This document shows positions 19,342 to 29,822 of a stretch of DNA of 64,000 nucleotides, one piece after another; position 1 is the first letter of the stretch, and each line of letters begins with the position of its first letter. Origin of the DNA: Listeria ilorinensis (lineage in GTDB: Bacteria; Bacillota; Bacilli; Lactobacillales; Listeriaceae); the NCBI RefSeq assembly GCF_913566895.1, contig NZ_CAJYCN010000009.1, forward strand, positions 1-64,000, written 5' to 3'. The position numbers were made by a program, and so were the translations under genes. A model generated the notes under the pieces. It did no database searches. It was not told the origin of the DNA and saw nothing but the letters and a program-made list of their open reading frames with translations.

Positions 19342-19854
19342 TTATTTCAGTAATTGCAAAGCTTCCCGATCAAATGCAGGTAAATCATCTGGTGTACGGC
19401 TTGTAACAATATTTTTATCCACAACGACTTCTTCATCTTTGACAGTAGCTCCCGCATTTGCCAAATCGGGGCGAATGGAAGTAAATCCAGTAACTGTCCG
19501 TCCTTTCAATTGCTCGGTTTGTATGAGCAGTTGTGGTCCATGACAAATAGCAAAAATCGGTTTATCCGACTCTATAAATGCTTTTGCAAATTTAACAAAT
19601 CGTTCATCTGCACGCAATTGATCGGGCGAGAAACCTCCTGGAATAAATAAAGCATCAAAATCTGCTGCCTTTACATCATCTATTCCTTTCTCAATTTTGA
19701 CTGTTGCTTCTCCACGCTTACCTGTTACCTGATTGCCAGCTTCTTTTTCAATCGTAATGACCTCATGCCCTGCATTCTGAAAAGCTTCAGCTGGATCTGT
19801 ATATTCCACATCCTCAAATAAATCCGTCAATACGGCAGCAATTCTTTTTCCCAT
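19342..19854 (-). CDS. DJ-1/PfpI family protein (general stress protein, YraA-like)
   Basis: The 170-residue protein has the class-I glutamine-amidotransferase-like fold of PfpI: ADFDALFIPGGFSPDQLR, the nucleophile elbow FAICHGPQLLI with the conserved cysteine, and a glutamate in the N-terminal strand region (FEDVEYTDPAEAF). Such proteins act as deglycases, chaperones or stress proteins. The start MGKRIAAVL is favoured because AAAGGAG is too close to the earlier ATG. It lies between htrA and the DnaA-box cluster and has its own terminator. Confidence 0.88.
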   Translation of the reverse strand: MGKRIAAVLTDLFEDVEYTDPAEAFQNAGHEVITIEKEAGNQVTGKRGEATVKIEKGIDDVKAADFDALFIPGGFSPDQLRADERFVKFAKAFIESDKPIFAICHGPQLLIQTEQLKGRTVTGFTSIRPDLANAGATVKDEEVVVDKNIVTSRTPDDLPAFDREALQLLK

Positions 19855-19921
19855 TCCTATCATCTCTCCTTTATAAAAATAACCTCTTTATTTGTTTTCC
19901 ACATATTCAAAAGACTAAACA

Positions 19922-19962
19922 AAAAACCTGCACTCTCTAAATCAGAGAATACAGGTTTTGAA
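19922..19962 (-). terminator. Terminator of htrA
   Basis: AAACCTG...CTCT pairs with AGAG...CAGGTTT, with a T-run on the minus strand, directly behind the htrA stop. Confidence 0.8.
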
Positions 19963-19969
19963 ATATTTC

Positions 19970-21511
19970 TTATTGTGCAGAAGTATTTGCTGCTTTTAAG
20001 GTAATAGTTGTTGTTTGTTCTTTGCCATCTCGGTAATATTTCACATCTACTTTATCACCGATCTTCAAATCACTGCTATAAAGAATCTTACGCAAGCCCA
20101 TTGAATCGCTGACTTTCTTACCGTTCATTTCGACGATAACATCATATTGTTTCAAGCCTGCTTCATCAGCTGCGGAGCCTTGTTGAACGGAAGAAACCAT
20201 CGCGCCATAGTCAACGCCATCAGGAAGATTTAAAATATTCTTTTGTTGTGTTTCTGGAATTGTATCAACATCACGTAATGTCACACCTAGAGATGGACGA
20301 ACAACTTCGCCATTTGCTTCTAATTGTGCCAGGATCGGCGCAACCGTATTAATTGGAATAGCAAAACCAATGCCTTCAACATCTTCTGTGGAAATCTTCA
20401 TCGAGTTGATCCCGATCACTTGGCCTTCTAGATTGATAAGTGCCCCACCACTGTTACCAGGATTAATTGCTGCATCTGTTTGAATAACTTCTGCTTCCCA
20501 GTCTTCCGAACCGTCACCATTCACATCTACTGGAACTGTACGATTTAATCCGGAAATGATCCCTTGTGTAACTGTACCGGCAAACTCAGTGCCTAGTGGA
20601 CTACCGATCGCAATGGCTGTTTCACCGACTGTTAGTGAATCCGAATCACCAAATTCAGCGACAGTTGTCACATTTTCATCATCGATTTGCAAAACAGCTA
20701 AATCATTCCATTCATCTGTACCCAGCAGCTTAGCTTCTGACTTTTTGCCACTTGAGAAAGTAACCTCTAATTTGTTCGCACCTTCCACAACATGGTTATT
20801 TGTTACAATATAGGCTTTTCCGTCTTCTTTCTTATAAACAACACCAGAACCTGACGATGCTTCTTCTTCAGAAGTTTCACCTGTCAAAGATGTCCCTTGT
20901 TGATAGTTCAATACACTGACCACTGCGTCCTGTACTTTGTCTACTGCTTTTGTAATATCTGTAGAATTTTCATAAGAAACTTTAGCTTTTTTTACAGGAA
21001 CATCGCTGCTGGAACCAGATGAGTTGCTTGTATCTCCAAAACCGCTCACTGCAAAAAATACGACAAGCGCACCAATAAGAACGCCTACTAATCCGATAAC
21101 AAAATAGCCGATCATATTATTGCGTTTTGAATGGTTCTTACGAGGTGGCTCGCCGCCGTTGCCACTTCCTCCGGTTGTGATTTGTGGCCCTTCTGGTGGA
21201 ATCGTTCCACCACCGCCAGACCGTGTACCTGGGTGGACTGGCTGCCCTTCATTTGATGAAGCTGCTTTTTCAAAGAAGGCATTCGTCATGCTGGCTTCTG
21301 CCTGTTCTTGTGTGGCTCCTGCAAAAGCTTGTCCTTCTGGTGTTACACCTTCAGCGATTGGCTCCTGCACCGGTTCCTGCGGATGAGGGGCACGCTCACT
21401 ATGTGTTTCGTTCACATTTGGAACTGGTCCATCATGTGTTGGCTGATACGGTTGCTCCGCACTGTCTGTATTCTTTTTCTTTTCAAACTCGTTGTTCTCC
21501 AATTGTTCCAT
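19970..21511 (-). CDS. htrA: Membrane-anchored HtrA/DegP serine protease
   Basis: The 513-residue protein has a long hydrophilic, proline- and glutamate-rich cytoplasmic N-terminus, one membrane segment at about 131-155, a serine-rich spacer and a trypsin-like protease domain. The catalytic residues are His in TNNHVVEG (near 237), Asp in WNDLAVLQ (near 269) and Ser in NPGNSGGAL (near 352). One PDZ domain follows (about 395-505). It degrades or refolds damaged exported proteins at the outer face of the membrane. The unusually long N-terminal tail is typical of Listeria and Bacillus homologues. It sits behind the wal operon, as in Listeria. Confidence 0.95.
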   Translation of the reverse strand: MEQLENNEFEKKKNTDSAEQPYQPTHDGPVPNVNETHSERAPHPQEPVQEPIAEGVTPEGQAFAGATQEQAEASMTNAFFEKAASSNEGQPVHPGTRSGGGGTIPPEGPQITTGGSGNGGEPPRKNHSKRNNMIGYFVIGLVGVLIGALVVFFAVSGFGDTSNSSGSSSDVPVKKAKVSYENSTDITKAVDKVQDAVVSVLNYQQGTSLTGETSEEEASSGSGVVYKKEDGKAYIVTNNHVVEGANKLEVTFSSGKKSEAKLLGTDEWNDLAVLQIDDENVTTVAEFGDSDSLTVGETAIAIGSPLGTEFAGTVTQGIISGLNRTVPVDVNGDGSEDWEAEVIQTDAAINPGNSGGALINLEGQVIGINSMKISTEDVEGIGFAIPINTVAPILAQLEANGEVVRPSLGVTLRDVDTIPETQQKNILNLPDGVDYGAMVSSVQQGSAADEAGLKQYDVIVEMNGKKVSDSMGLRKILYSSDLKIGDKVDVKYYRDGKEQTTTITLKAANTSAQ

Positions 21512-21635
21512 CCCTTTCTACATAGAATTGCCTTTATAACCTTTATCTTACAGGGGAATTATGAAAAATTCATGAAAAAAATTTAAAAATTCCCCATGAA
21601 AAACGGATTTATGCCACGTCATTTTATCTAGGTGT

Positions 21636-22466
21636 TTAAATGGTAAAAATAGAGGTCGCCATTTCTGGATCAGTATCAAATAATTCAATCTGTTCGCCAA
21701 CGATAATGCCTTCCCCCGCTAGAGTTTGCGTAACACTCATTCTTGCAAGATCCTTCATATTGTTATCTTTACTTAAATGCCCTAAATAGATGCGTTTCGT
21801 CCGATCACTAATGACTTCGCTCATCGCAAGTCCTGCATCTTCATTAGAAACGTGTCCTTCATCGCCCAGTATCCGTCGTTTGACATTCCATGGATAGCGA
21901 CCCATTCGCAGCATCTCTACATCATGGTTGCTTTCAAATAAATAGGCATCAGCTCCAGCGATATGTCCCTTCATTCGATCACTCACATAGCCTGTATCAG
22001 TGATCATTACGAATTTTTTATTCCCGTTATGGAATATGTAAAACATAGGTTCTGCCGCATCGTGAGATACACCAAATGATTCAACTTGAAGGCTGCCAAA
22101 ATCCTTAACGGTCTCCATGGCAAACTCAAATTTTTGGTCATTGGCTACTTCTCCAATCATCGAATCCATTGCCTGCCAAGTTTTACGATTGGCATAAATC
22201 GGCAGTTTATATTTGCGCGCTAAAACACCTAGTCCTTTGATATGATCCGAGTGTTCATGCGTAATTAAAATCGCATCTACATCACTGATACTGCGCCCAA
22301 CTTGAGAAAACAAACCTTCCATTTTTTTCCCACTGAGCCCGCAGTCAATTAGAATTTTTTGATCACCTGTCTCTACAAGCGTTGCATTGCCTGAACTACC
22401 GCTCGCAAGAATACTGAAACTGATTTGATCGGTCAATTTGTCTGTGACTACTTTACTGGCAAACAT
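21636..22466 (-). CDS. walJ: Metallo-beta-lactamase fold hydrolase WalJ (YycJ)
   Basis: The 276-residue protein begins at MFASKVV behind a strong AAGGGGGG. Metal-binding motifs of the MBL fold are present: [10 protein letters not shown], a later histidine in [18 protein letters not shown] and YLGHLSKDN. WalJ/YycJ is a DNA-processing exonuclease-like member encoded with the WalRK system. It lies about 130 bases behind a terminator-like hairpin, so it may be transcribed partly independently of walRKHI. Confidence 0.93.
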   Translation of the reverse strand: MFASKVVTDKLTDQISFSILASGSSGNATLVETGDQKILIDCGLSGKKMEGLFSQVGRSISDVDAILITHEHSDHIKGLGVLARKYKLPIYANRKTWQAMDSMIGEVANDQKFEFAMETVKDFGSLQVESFGVSHDAAEPMFYIFHNGNKKFVMITDTGYVSDRMKGHIAGADAYLFESNHDVEMLRMGRYPWNVKRRILGDEGHVSNEDAGLAMSEVISDRTKRIYLGHLSKDNNMKDLARMSVTQTLAGEGIIVGEQIELFDTDPEMATSIFTI

Positions 22467-22580
22467 TATATTGCCCCCCTTGCGTCTCCTCAAAAAAGGA
22501 TGATTTCCATTCTTTTATTGTACCCTTTATCGTCAAAAATTGCATGCTTTCTATCGTGCGGGAATCTGGCTTTCTAGAAT

Positions 22581-22620
22581 AAAAAGACCGATCTGCCGGT
22601 AAAATCAGGCAAATCGGCTT
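22581..22620 (-). terminator. Terminator-like hairpin between walI and walJ
   Basis: CCGATCTGCC and GGCAAATCGG pair with one mismatch around a short loop, followed on the minus strand by TTTTTATT. It probably reduces read-through from walRKHI into walJ-htrA. Confidence 0.7.
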
Positions 22621-22623
22621 AGA

Positions 22624-23436
22624 TTACTTTACAGTTGTTGGACGATTTTCATTCATATTAATCACTTGCTCATCTTTCGCATTGACAAGAATATAATTTG
22701 TTTCTCCTTTATGCTCGATTTCAAAGCACCAGACTGGGAAGTACACATCACCGCTCGACAATTGCACCGTTGTATAGTAACCAAAATCAACCTTTTTAAT
22801 CTCACTATCGGTTTTCAGATCGCCGTGCTGATAGACAGATTCAAGCGCATCCATCGAGGAGATTAGCTCCGCCTTGTCTTCCAGATCATCCTGTTTGCCT
22901 AAGATCGTCTGCCGATACGAAACAACTTCATACTGCTGATTCAGTTGAAAAGTGATCTGTCCGCCTTGATCCATCAGTACTGGTTCATCCTTCATGATCT
23001 GATTATAAATCAACTGGTTGCTATCTTTGTCATACCGCCAAAATTTATAGGAATCGCCTTTATAAACATTTGATTTCATAAAAGCCATCATTTCCTTACT
23101 GTCTCCTTGCTTGTTCGCTTTGACTGGCTTTTTTAAAGTACTGTAAATCGCACTGCCATTTTCCTCGATTAAGAAGGACTGATTATCATCATTGGGCAAA
23201 TCTTTCGGCACAAAAGCGGTTTGTTCAGCAGTAAAAATGGCTCCTTGAGATTTTTTAGTAGAGAGTGCACTCTGTGGATAGCTGATATTATCCGTTTTAA
23301 GATGATCCTGTAACGTATCCGTGCCCAGTTTGTCCGGATCATCCGTCAGCTGTTTGTTGAAAAACATAAATGCCAAAAAAATGTCAAGCACGAGGAAGGC
23401 GATGATGAAAATGATCTCTGTTTTTTTCCAATCCAT
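22624..23436 (-). CDS. walI: WalRK regulatory protein WalI (YycI)
   Basis: The 270-residue protein has a single N-terminal membrane anchor (IIFIIAFLVLDIFLAFMFF) and an extracellular domain of the YycI type, ending in the conserved-looking region YFPVWCFEIEHKGETNYILVNAKDEQVI. YycI forms a complex with YycH and WalK at the membrane and modulates WalK activity. Two bases separate it from walH, within one operon. Confidence 0.9.
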   Translation of the reverse strand: MDWKKTEIIFIIAFLVLDIFLAFMFFNKQLTDDPDKLGTDTLQDHLKTDNISYPQSALSTKKSQGAIFTAEQTAFVPKDLPNDDNQSFLIEENGSAIYSTLKKPVKANKQGDSKEMMAFMKSNVYKGDSYKFWRYDKDSNQLIYNQIMKDEPVLMDQGGQITFQLNQQYEVVSYRQTILGKQDDLEDKAELISSMDALESVYQHGDLKTDSEIKKVDFGYYTTVQLSSGDVYFPVWCFEIEHKGETNYILVNAKDEQVINMNENRPTTVK

Positions 23437-23438
23437 CC

Positions 23439-24758
23439 TTATTCGCCCTCCTTTTTATCCGCCTGATACCATGCGCCTTTATATTGGTACAGCCACACCG
23501 GATCCAATTCAACGACCCGATTCAGATCCTTATCATCTGTCCAGTGCATTTCATAACCGGGAACGATTTTTTCAACATTGTTGATATCAACTTCCTTATC
23601 CTCTTTCAATTGATTGTAAATGGATTGTGACGATGGAAGTTTCACTTTGCCACTTTCACGAGGGATAGCATAATCCAGTTTGAAAAATGGCCGTGTATAT
23701 TTGTATACTGCCTCTTTTCCTTCTGTTACATCGAATTGTGACATACCCGTATTGCTGACAACTTGCATATTATTAACGAACAAATTGAACGTCGTCATCC
23801 CTGTTCGCTGATTGAAGCCCGTGTAATAATAATCACCTGTCCAACCAGCATGCTCATTGATAAAATTAAAGCTGTCCTGAATCATGCTCGCCTCTTTTTG
23901 TTTAGTAAAAGAAGTCGTATCAGTAATTTCCTGTGCCTGATTGATATAATCAAGCACTTTGTTTTCTGTATCGAGAACGATTTTGCTCGACCCGTCCGTA
24001 TAAGAGTTATCCTCGTTTTTTACAGATTCGGAATCAGGGAACAATGCTTTTGTAAATAGTCCAATATCAATTGAATCAATGATATAAGTTTCACTGTTGA
24101 TTTCAGGCTGTTCATCCGAGAGATACATTGTCCGATTACCATCGTTCACTTCGTTCAATTTGGTCAGTTGATTACCGTTTTTGGCATTATTGACTGCCTC
24201 AATTACATCATCCATGTTCTGCTGCTGTAGCGTACTTTGATAGATCATCTGCTCATCATCATTAGCAAAATAAACGGGATGGAGATTTGTATTGGTACTA
24301 TTCATATCAAATACGATTCGGTCAAAACTGGCTGAATCCAAGTCTTTACCTTGAATGGCAAAAATTTGTGAGAAAATCGCAAATGGAATATTGTTTGGGT
24401 AGACCAGCTCAACTGTTCCGTTTTGATGGATGATCTGATCATATTCACTGTCTGATTTTTTGCCAGAAGCGACTACTTCTGAAAAATTGAAATCGCGTCC
24501 CTTTGCAACCAAACTGTCGACTACTTTTGCATCTGTGGTGGCATAATGCTCTTCATCAATGTTCGCCTGAATGCCAATCGGTCGAAATACCTGAGAAGTC
24601 GTCATGGTTTGATCGATTGTCGTTTTTTTAACTTCTTTTACATCGATCGATTCGTAATTTGGCTGTCCCTTCCAAATAAAGTAGCTAAGCACAATGCTGA
24701 TGACCACTAGGAATATCAGGATCAAGCTGAGCCAGTTGAATTTTTTCTTCATTCCCAA
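23439..24758 (-). CDS. walH: WalRK regulatory protein WalH (YycH)
   Basis: The 439-residue protein has an N-terminal membrane anchor (about 8-28: LILIFLVVISIVLSYFIW) and a large extracellular region of YycH type. It overlaps walK by 10 bases and is followed by walI after 2 bases. In Bacillus it restrains WalK; in Staphylococcus it activates it, so the direction here cannot be predicted. Confidence 0.9.
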   Translation of the reverse strand: MGMKKKFNWLSLILIFLVVISIVLSYFIWKGQPNYESIDVKEVKKTTIDQTMTTSQVFRPIGIQANIDEEHYATTDAKVVDSLVAKGRDFNFSEVVASGKKSDSEYDQIIHQNGTVELVYPNNIPFAIFSQIFAIQGKDLDSASFDRIVFDMNSTNTNLHPVYFANDDEQMIYQSTLQQQNMDDVIEAVNNAKNGNQLTKLNEVNDGNRTMYLSDEQPEINSETYIIDSIDIGLFTKALFPDSESVKNEDNSYTDGSSKIVLDTENKVLDYINQAQEITDTTSFTKQKEASMIQDSFNFINEHAGWTGDYYYTGFNQRTGMTTFNLFVNNMQVVSNTGMSQFDVTEGKEAVYKYTRPFFKLDYAIPRESGKVKLPSSQSIYNQLKEDKEVDINNVEKIVPGYEMHWTDDKDLNRVVELDPVWLYQYKGAWYQADKKEGE

Positions 24759-26584
24759 TCATCCTCCGGTAAGTCGCTATATGGCAGGGTAAAGCGGATC
24801 GTTGTCCCTTTATCTTGATTTCTCTCTGCCCAGATCCGGCCGCCATGCCCCTTGATCACTTCAGCTGCAATGGCAAGCCCCAGCCCTGTTCCGCCCATTT
24901 CTCTTGAACGCGCCTTGTCGACACGGAAAAATCTTTCAAATACATTCCCCAAGTCCTCTTCTGGAATCCCCAATCCTTGGTCGCTGATGCTAATCTCGAT
25001 CTCATCTTCAAATTTTTTCAGATAGAAGGAAATTTGTCCGCCATCAGGTGAATACTTATTAGAATTAGAAATAATATTGTCGAGCACCTGCATGATTTTA
25101 TCTTCATCAATCTCAATGATGACTGGTTCACGCGGAATATAACGTTTAAACGTAATGCTATCCTTTTTCATCATCTCAAAACGGTCAATAATATGATTGA
25201 AAAAGTCAGTGAAATTCACAAAACTCTTATCAAGCTGCTCACGACCGCCATCCATGCGAGATAGCTTAAGCAGGTCATTAACTAGTCGGATCATTCGCTC
25301 TGTTTCATTATGTGTGACCTCTAAGAATTTCGGAGCGAGGTCTTCATCACGCCAAGCACCGTCATTGAGTGCCTCCAGATAGCTGTGCATACTAGTCAGC
25401 GGTGTTCTCAATTCATGCGAAACGTTGGAAACGAAGTCACGCCGTTCCTGATCAACTTTCTCCTGATCCGTGATATCATGCAGAACAGCAATAACCCCGT
25501 TGACAAACCCCGTTTCCCGCTGGATCACTGAGAAATTCGCCCGCAGAACATATGGCTCATCAAAAGTACTGCGATCCATTGTAAGTGGTTCTTCCATCTC
25601 CATTAGATCCTCAAATTCAAATTGATCCGCGATGTCAAGTACTTCAATGATTGATTTGCCGTTCGCACTTTCATGCGGAACACGTAGCATTTTTTCAGCT
25701 GGGGTATTGATCAATATTACTTTGCCGCGCCGATCTGTCGCGATAACCCCATCTGTCATAAATGCGAGGACGGATGATAATTTTCGTCTTTCCCCTTCTG
25801 TCATGGCTTGCGCTTCCTGAACCCGCTTGGTCAGTGAATTGAAGCTTTCAGCAAGTTCACCGATCTCATCCTGTCCATAAACCTTAACTTTACGGGTATA
25901 ATTGCCCCGTGCCATGGCATAGGCTTGACGTTTCATATCAATGATCGGTTTTGTGATTGTTCTAGAAAGCAGGATTCCAAGGATTGCCGTAATGATCATC
26001 GCAATCAATGTACCCGTGATAAAAATATTCGTCACGTCATCCACTTGTTCATAAACTGTCTCAATATCAGCAACAAGATAAATAGCCCCAAGAATGTCGT
26101 CTTTATTTTTAATGGGGGTGGAATAGACCCAAACCCGCTTGCCGCCACCATTGTCATTATCTTCTAAATAGATATTGTCCTCTGTTGTGCCAAGCGAAAG
26201 AGTCCGTTTTATTAAATTGTCCGTTGCTTTCTGGCCAACAACACCTTGATTGTCCATATTGGACGTTCCGAGGATTTTGCCTTTGTCGTCTACAATTCGG
26301 ACCTCGATCAGATTCGTATTGTTGCGTGCATAGTCAACGAGCAGCCCCCGGATATTCGTTTGGAGCTGCGCGCTGTTATCACTATTCTTCAACATTTCTT
26401 CTTTGACACTATAATCAAGCAGCGTCAAACTATTCGTAATCGAATCCTGGAAGTTTTTTTCCAGTTGTCCTTCAAGTTCTCGTACAAAATACGCACCGAT
26501 CACCTGCATTGCCACGAGTATCAGCAATAGATAGATCATCACCAGCCGAAACTGGACCGACTTGAAAAACTTCAATTTATGCAT
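24749..26584 (-). CDS. walK: Essential cell-wall sensor histidine kinase WalK
   Basis: The 611-residue protein has membrane segments at about 14-34 and 185-205 enclosing an extracellular PAS-like domain. It continues with HAMP (to about 258), an intracellular PAS domain (about 265-370: MTDGVIATDRRGKVILIN), a HisKA domain with phospho-accepting His near 389 (VSHELRTPLTS) and a HATPase domain with N-box SNKYSPDGG, G1 DQGLGIPEED and G2 GTGLGLAI. It controls autolysin and cell-wall genes with WalR in low-GC Gram-positives. The length and order are the standard ones. Confidence 0.97.
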   Translation of the reverse strand: MHKLKFFKSVQFRLVMIYLLLILVAMQVIGAYFVRELEGQLEKNFQDSITNSLTLLDYSVKEEMLKNSDNSAQLQTNIRGLLVDYARNNTNLIEVRIVDDKGKILGTSNMDNQGVVGQKATDNLIKRTLSLGTTEDNIYLEDNDNGGGKRVWVYSTPIKNKDDILGAIYLVADIETVYEQVDDVTNIFITGTLIAMIITAILGILLSRTITKPIIDMKRQAYAMARGNYTRKVKVYGQDEIGELAESFNSLTKRVQEAQAMTEGERRKLSSVLAFMTDGVIATDRRGKVILINTPAEKMLRVPHESANGKSIIEVLDIADQFEFEDLMEMEEPLTMDRSTFDEPYVLRANFSVIQRETGFVNGVIAVLHDITDQEKVDQERRDFVSNVSHELRTPLTSMHSYLEALNDGAWRDEDLAPKFLEVTHNETERMIRLVNDLLKLSRMDGGREQLDKSFVNFTDFFNHIIDRFEMMKKDSITFKRYIPREPVIIEIDEDKIMQVLDNIISNSNKYSPDGGQISFYLKKFEDEIEISISDQGLGIPEEDLGNVFERFFRVDKARSREMGGTGLGLAIAAEVIKGHGGRIWAERNQDKGTTIRFTLPYSDLPEDDWE

Positions 26585-26593
26585 ATTTTTCTT

Positions 26594-27307
26594 CTACTCC
26601 TGTTCAGGGTTGCGCAGATAGTAGCCGACCCCACGTCTAGTTACGAGCCAAGCCGGATGACTTGGATTATCCTCGATTTTTTCGCGCAAACGACGAACCG
26701 TTACATCGACCGTACGGACATCGCCAAAATAATCATAGCCCCACACAGTCTGTAGCAAATGTTCCCGCGTCATTACTTGCCCCATATGCTTCGCCAAATA
26801 ATGCAGCAACTCAAATTCACGATGGGTAAGCTCAATAGTTTCGCCACGTTTTGAGGCCACATAAGCATCCGGATGAATAATCAAAGAGCCGATTTCCAGT
26901 TCACTGTTTTCATCCTCTTCCGGAGTTTGCGCATTGATTTGACTATGCCGGCGCAGATTCGCCTTCACACGAGCAATCAATTCTCGATTGCTGAATGGCT
27001 TTGTGACATAATCATCTGCACCTAATTCCAAACCAAGAACCTTATCGATCTCAGAATCCTTAGCCGTTACCATAATGATTGGCATATCATATTTTTTGCG
27101 AACTTCACGGCAAACTTCAATACCGTCACGTCCTGGAAGCATGATATCAAGCAAAATCAGATCAGGCTGTACTTCCTCTACTAGTTCGAGTGCTTCATCA
27201 CCATCATAAGCGCAAAACACTTCAAACCCTTCTTTATTTAAATTGAACTTCACAATATCTGCAATTGGCTTTTCATCATCAACAACTAATATTTTCTTCT
27301 CTGCCAT
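26594..27307 (-). CDS. walR: Essential response regulator WalR
   Basis: The 237-residue OmpR-type regulator has a receiver domain ([12 protein letters not shown], phospho-acceptor D53 in [12 protein letters not shown] in YVTKPF) and a winged-helix domain ([16 protein letters not shown], then [25 protein letters not shown]). The HWHR-type recognition helix region is that of WalR/YycF. It is the first gene of the wal operon, 9 bases before walK. Confidence 0.97.
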   Translation of the reverse strand: MAEKKILVVDDEKPIADIVKFNLNKEGFEVFCAYDGDEALELVEEVQPDLILLDIMLPGRDGIEVCREVRKKYDMPIIMVTAKDSEIDKVLGLELGADDYVTKPFSNRELIARVKANLRRHSQINAQTPEEDENSELEIGSLIIHPDAYVASKRGETIELTHREFELLHYLAKHMGQVMTREHLLQTVWGYDYFGDVRTVDVTVRRLREKIEDNPSHPAWLVTRRGVGYYLRNPEQE

Positions 27308-27564
27308 TATTCAAACAGTCCTCCCATAAATGGATTTTTCCGGTCCTGCCGGCAATATCTTGAAAAACATTTATCACATAAGACTGCGGTACGGTTGTTC
27401 TTCTCCCTGAACATGACCGACGGCGTCTTGTGACTTGGTAAAAATAATCCTGTCGCAATACGATAGTCACAACTATTATAACACAACTAAAAAAGTATCT
27501 GCACCATTATAGTGTCAAATATAGCACTATCATGCTTGATTACCTGTAATCAAACAAGTCGACA
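27308..27564. promoter_or_regulatory. Leader and promoter region of the wal operon
   Basis: No gene is seen here. The region holds a perfect inverted repeat TTGATTAC/GTAATCAA at 27536-27553 and a minus-strand TATAAT-like hexamer near 27475. The exact promoter was not resolved. Confidence 0.4.
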
Positions 27565-27609
27565 CGACAAAAAAGAAGGATAAAACCGCTTCCTGCGCCC
27601 CTATCCTTC
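27565..27609 (-). terminator. Terminator of the GH30 gene
   Basis: GAAGGATA and TATCCTTC form an 8-bp stem with a T-run (TTCTTTTTTG) on the minus strand. Confidence 0.8.
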
Positions 27610-27622
27610 CTTATTTTCCTCA

Positions 27623-29587
27623 TTATTCAAAAGTTGGCATCATTTCAAAAAGTGAATACCCATACTTGTTTCCAGTCGCTCGTTTCTCCCCAGCAAAGCG
27701 AATGTATTTTGCCTGTAAGTCTTTGCCCAAGATTGTTAGAATCTGTTCGTTATTTTCTCCTTCTGAAAAGCGCCGTAACTCTTGCCAATTTTGCCCATCC
27801 GTTGAAACTTCCACTCGAAATTGACTATCCCAACCATGTTGGAAATGCAGTGTCAGAGATTTTAATTTCTGCACATTCGGAAAGCGCATCGTAAGGGTTG
27901 CCTGATCTGTCCAACTACTCGCCCATCTTGTGGAATGATTACTATCTACAGCTAGTCGTGCATCTACACGGTTTACAATCGTTTTTTCTATGCTAGATGC
28001 CGTGATGGACAAATTGTCGTCAATCGACCGTTTGGTTTCATTCAATGGCGGGATTTTAAATGTTGTCATCGAGTTTGGAGAAAGTCTCGTTTTGAAATAA
28101 TAACCGTCCTGAATAACTGTCACTTCTTTTTCCTCTTCATTATTGTTGTTTAAAAAGAGTGATACCGACTCATCTTTTTGCAGAATTGCTGTCCGATCAA
28201 TGGCAGTTGTTGTACTGTCCGTTTTCACTTGATAGGTACCAGGCTGTATCTCTTTACTGAGACGCTTAAGCACATAATAAGAAGGATTGAAAATGACTTC
28301 GTCGTCATCCTGTGAATTTGGATCATGATAGTTGACCATGATCGGAGCGTGGCATTTATTGTCGACATCGTGGGTAGGCCCTCCGTTTGAATCGAGTACC
28401 AAATTCCAGTCGATCCAGGTTTCTGTATGATTTTCAATATCATTGATAATATCGTAGCTGTAGCGTCCAGCTGGCTCCCACTCATTTATCCACGGTCCCA
28501 TTTCTTGACAGCCTTCTGTCGCATAAAGATGGATTTGCGGGAATTCTTTTTTGAGTGTGCTTAAATTTTGAAAATTTTTGTCCCATGTCGGTTTCCCTTG
28601 GAGAGCATCTATAACATTGACCTCATACCAGTGGAACGCCACTCCATCAATGTATTTACTCGCAGCCTGATTGCTTAGTACTGTACGATTATAGCCGAGG
28701 AAACCATCTCTAAAGAAAAGACGATTATCTGACTTCACCCAATCCCAAATAACCAGTTCTGTTTCAGGGGCTTCTTTTTCCATCAGTGGCCCCAAGTGAT
28801 TAGCAATAAATTCAATCGTTGCATCTGTGGACCAAAACCCGGACTCCCATGGCGGATTATTTTGTGTTTCATTATTGAGCGACAAATTAAAAATGGGAAT
28901 GCCGTATGCATTATATGCTTTTAAGTATTTTACCAAATATTTGGCATAGGCATCATAATACTCTGGCTTCACTGCGTTATTGACGAGAGGGATGCCTTTA
29001 CTAGGAATAATCGACCGGCGACGACCACTTTCTTTCATCCACGCAGGTGGTGACCAAGGAGCTGCAAACAACTTAACATTAGGATTGTATGTCTGAATAC
29101 GTTTGATTGCCGGGATGATATCATCTTCATCTGGCTTGATTGAAAACTTTTCCTGCTCTAGGTCTATTTCTCCTTTCGGCAAATCATTATAAGAATATTC
29201 ACTTAATGAAAAATCTGCTGAACCAACTGTACTGCGAATCACCGAATACTGGCTGCCGTTTCTTGAAAAATAAGCATCATAAATTTTTTGTTGATTCTCT
29301 GCATTCAGACGATTGATGTTGGAAACAGCACTTTCTGAAACTGATCCGCCAATTCCAAGCATTTTCTGCCCTTTTTCACCGCTGAAAATTTGGATCGTCT
29401 CATCAGTCAATAACTCCTGATCTTGCATTTTTTTCATGTCGATCGATTGGTACTGATAATCTTTATCTCCCGCTTTTGACGTTTTGAAAACTTGTACTTT
29501 CTTTCCTGCATCTGTTTGTGCAAAGACTTGACTGGGGCAGGCGATCGCAATCGACAAAAGACCCACTAGTAGAACTCTTTTTTTCAT
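27623..29587 (-). CDS. Secreted GH30-family glycosidase with C-terminal discoidin-like domain
   Basis: The start MKKRVLLVG follows AAGGGTGG; longer in-frame starts lack a signal. The 654-residue precursor has a signal peptide cut near VFA|QT. The GH30 catalytic domain spans about 50-480 with acid/base glutamate in LNNETQNNPP (near 237) and nucleophile in YATEGCQE (near 356). A beta-sandwich follows. Residues about 515-650 look like an F5/8-type-C carbohydrate-binding domain (TRWASSWTDQATLTMRF, LTLHFQHGWDSQFRVEVSTDGQNW). GH30 enzymes include glucosylceramidases, beta-1,6-glucanases and xylanases, and the substrate here is not decided. No anchor is visible, so it is probably released. Confidence 0.9.
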   Translation of the reverse strand: MKKRVLLVGLLSIAIACPSQVFAQTDAGKKVQVFKTSKAGDKDYQYQSIDMKKMQDQELLTDETIQIFSGEKGQKMLGIGGSVSESAVSNINRLNAENQQKIYDAYFSRNGSQYSVIRSTVGSADFSLSEYSYNDLPKGEIDLEQEKFSIKPDEDDIIPAIKRIQTYNPNVKLFAAPWSPPAWMKESGRRRSIIPSKGIPLVNNAVKPEYYDAYAKYLVKYLKAYNAYGIPIFNLSLNNETQNNPPWESGFWSTDATIEFIANHLGPLMEKEAPETELVIWDWVKSDNRLFFRDGFLGYNRTVLSNQAASKYIDGVAFHWYEVNVIDALQGKPTWDKNFQNLSTLKKEFPQIHLYATEGCQEMGPWINEWEPAGRYSYDIINDIENHTETWIDWNLVLDSNGGPTHDVDNKCHAPIMVNYHDPNSQDDDEVIFNPSYYVLKRLSKEIQPGTYQVKTDSTTTAIDRTAILQKDESVSLFLNNNNEEEKEVTVIQDGYYFKTRLSPNSMTTFKIPPLNETKRSIDDNLSITASSIEKTIVNRVDARLAVDSNHSTRWASSWTDQATLTMRFPNVQKLKSLTLHFQHGWDSQFRVEVSTDGQNWQELRRFSEGENNEQILTILGKDLQAKYIRFAGEKRATGNKYGYSLFEMMPTFE

Positions 29588-29769
29588 CTCAACCACCCTT
29601 TTAAGCGTTTTCATTTCTATATGCCAAACATAATCTATTTCCTGTACCAAGACAACCCTTTACAAGGAAAGAAAGCCAAAATAGTACAGAACTTTTTTGA
29701 GCGTATACGAAAGTTATTTTTTATGATCAAGATTGGGTATTGTGTTTTGTTAAAAAAATTATCCATAAC

Positions 29770-29815
29770 AAAAAAGCCCTTAAAAGAAGACGATTGTCTC
29801 ACTCTCAAAGGCTTT
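29770..29815 (-). terminator. Terminator behind tRNA-Asp
   Basis: AAAGCC and GGCTTT close an imperfect longer stem, followed on the minus strand by TTTTTTG; it starts eight bases after the tRNA 3' end. Confidence 0.65.
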
Positions 29816-29822
29816 CATCAAG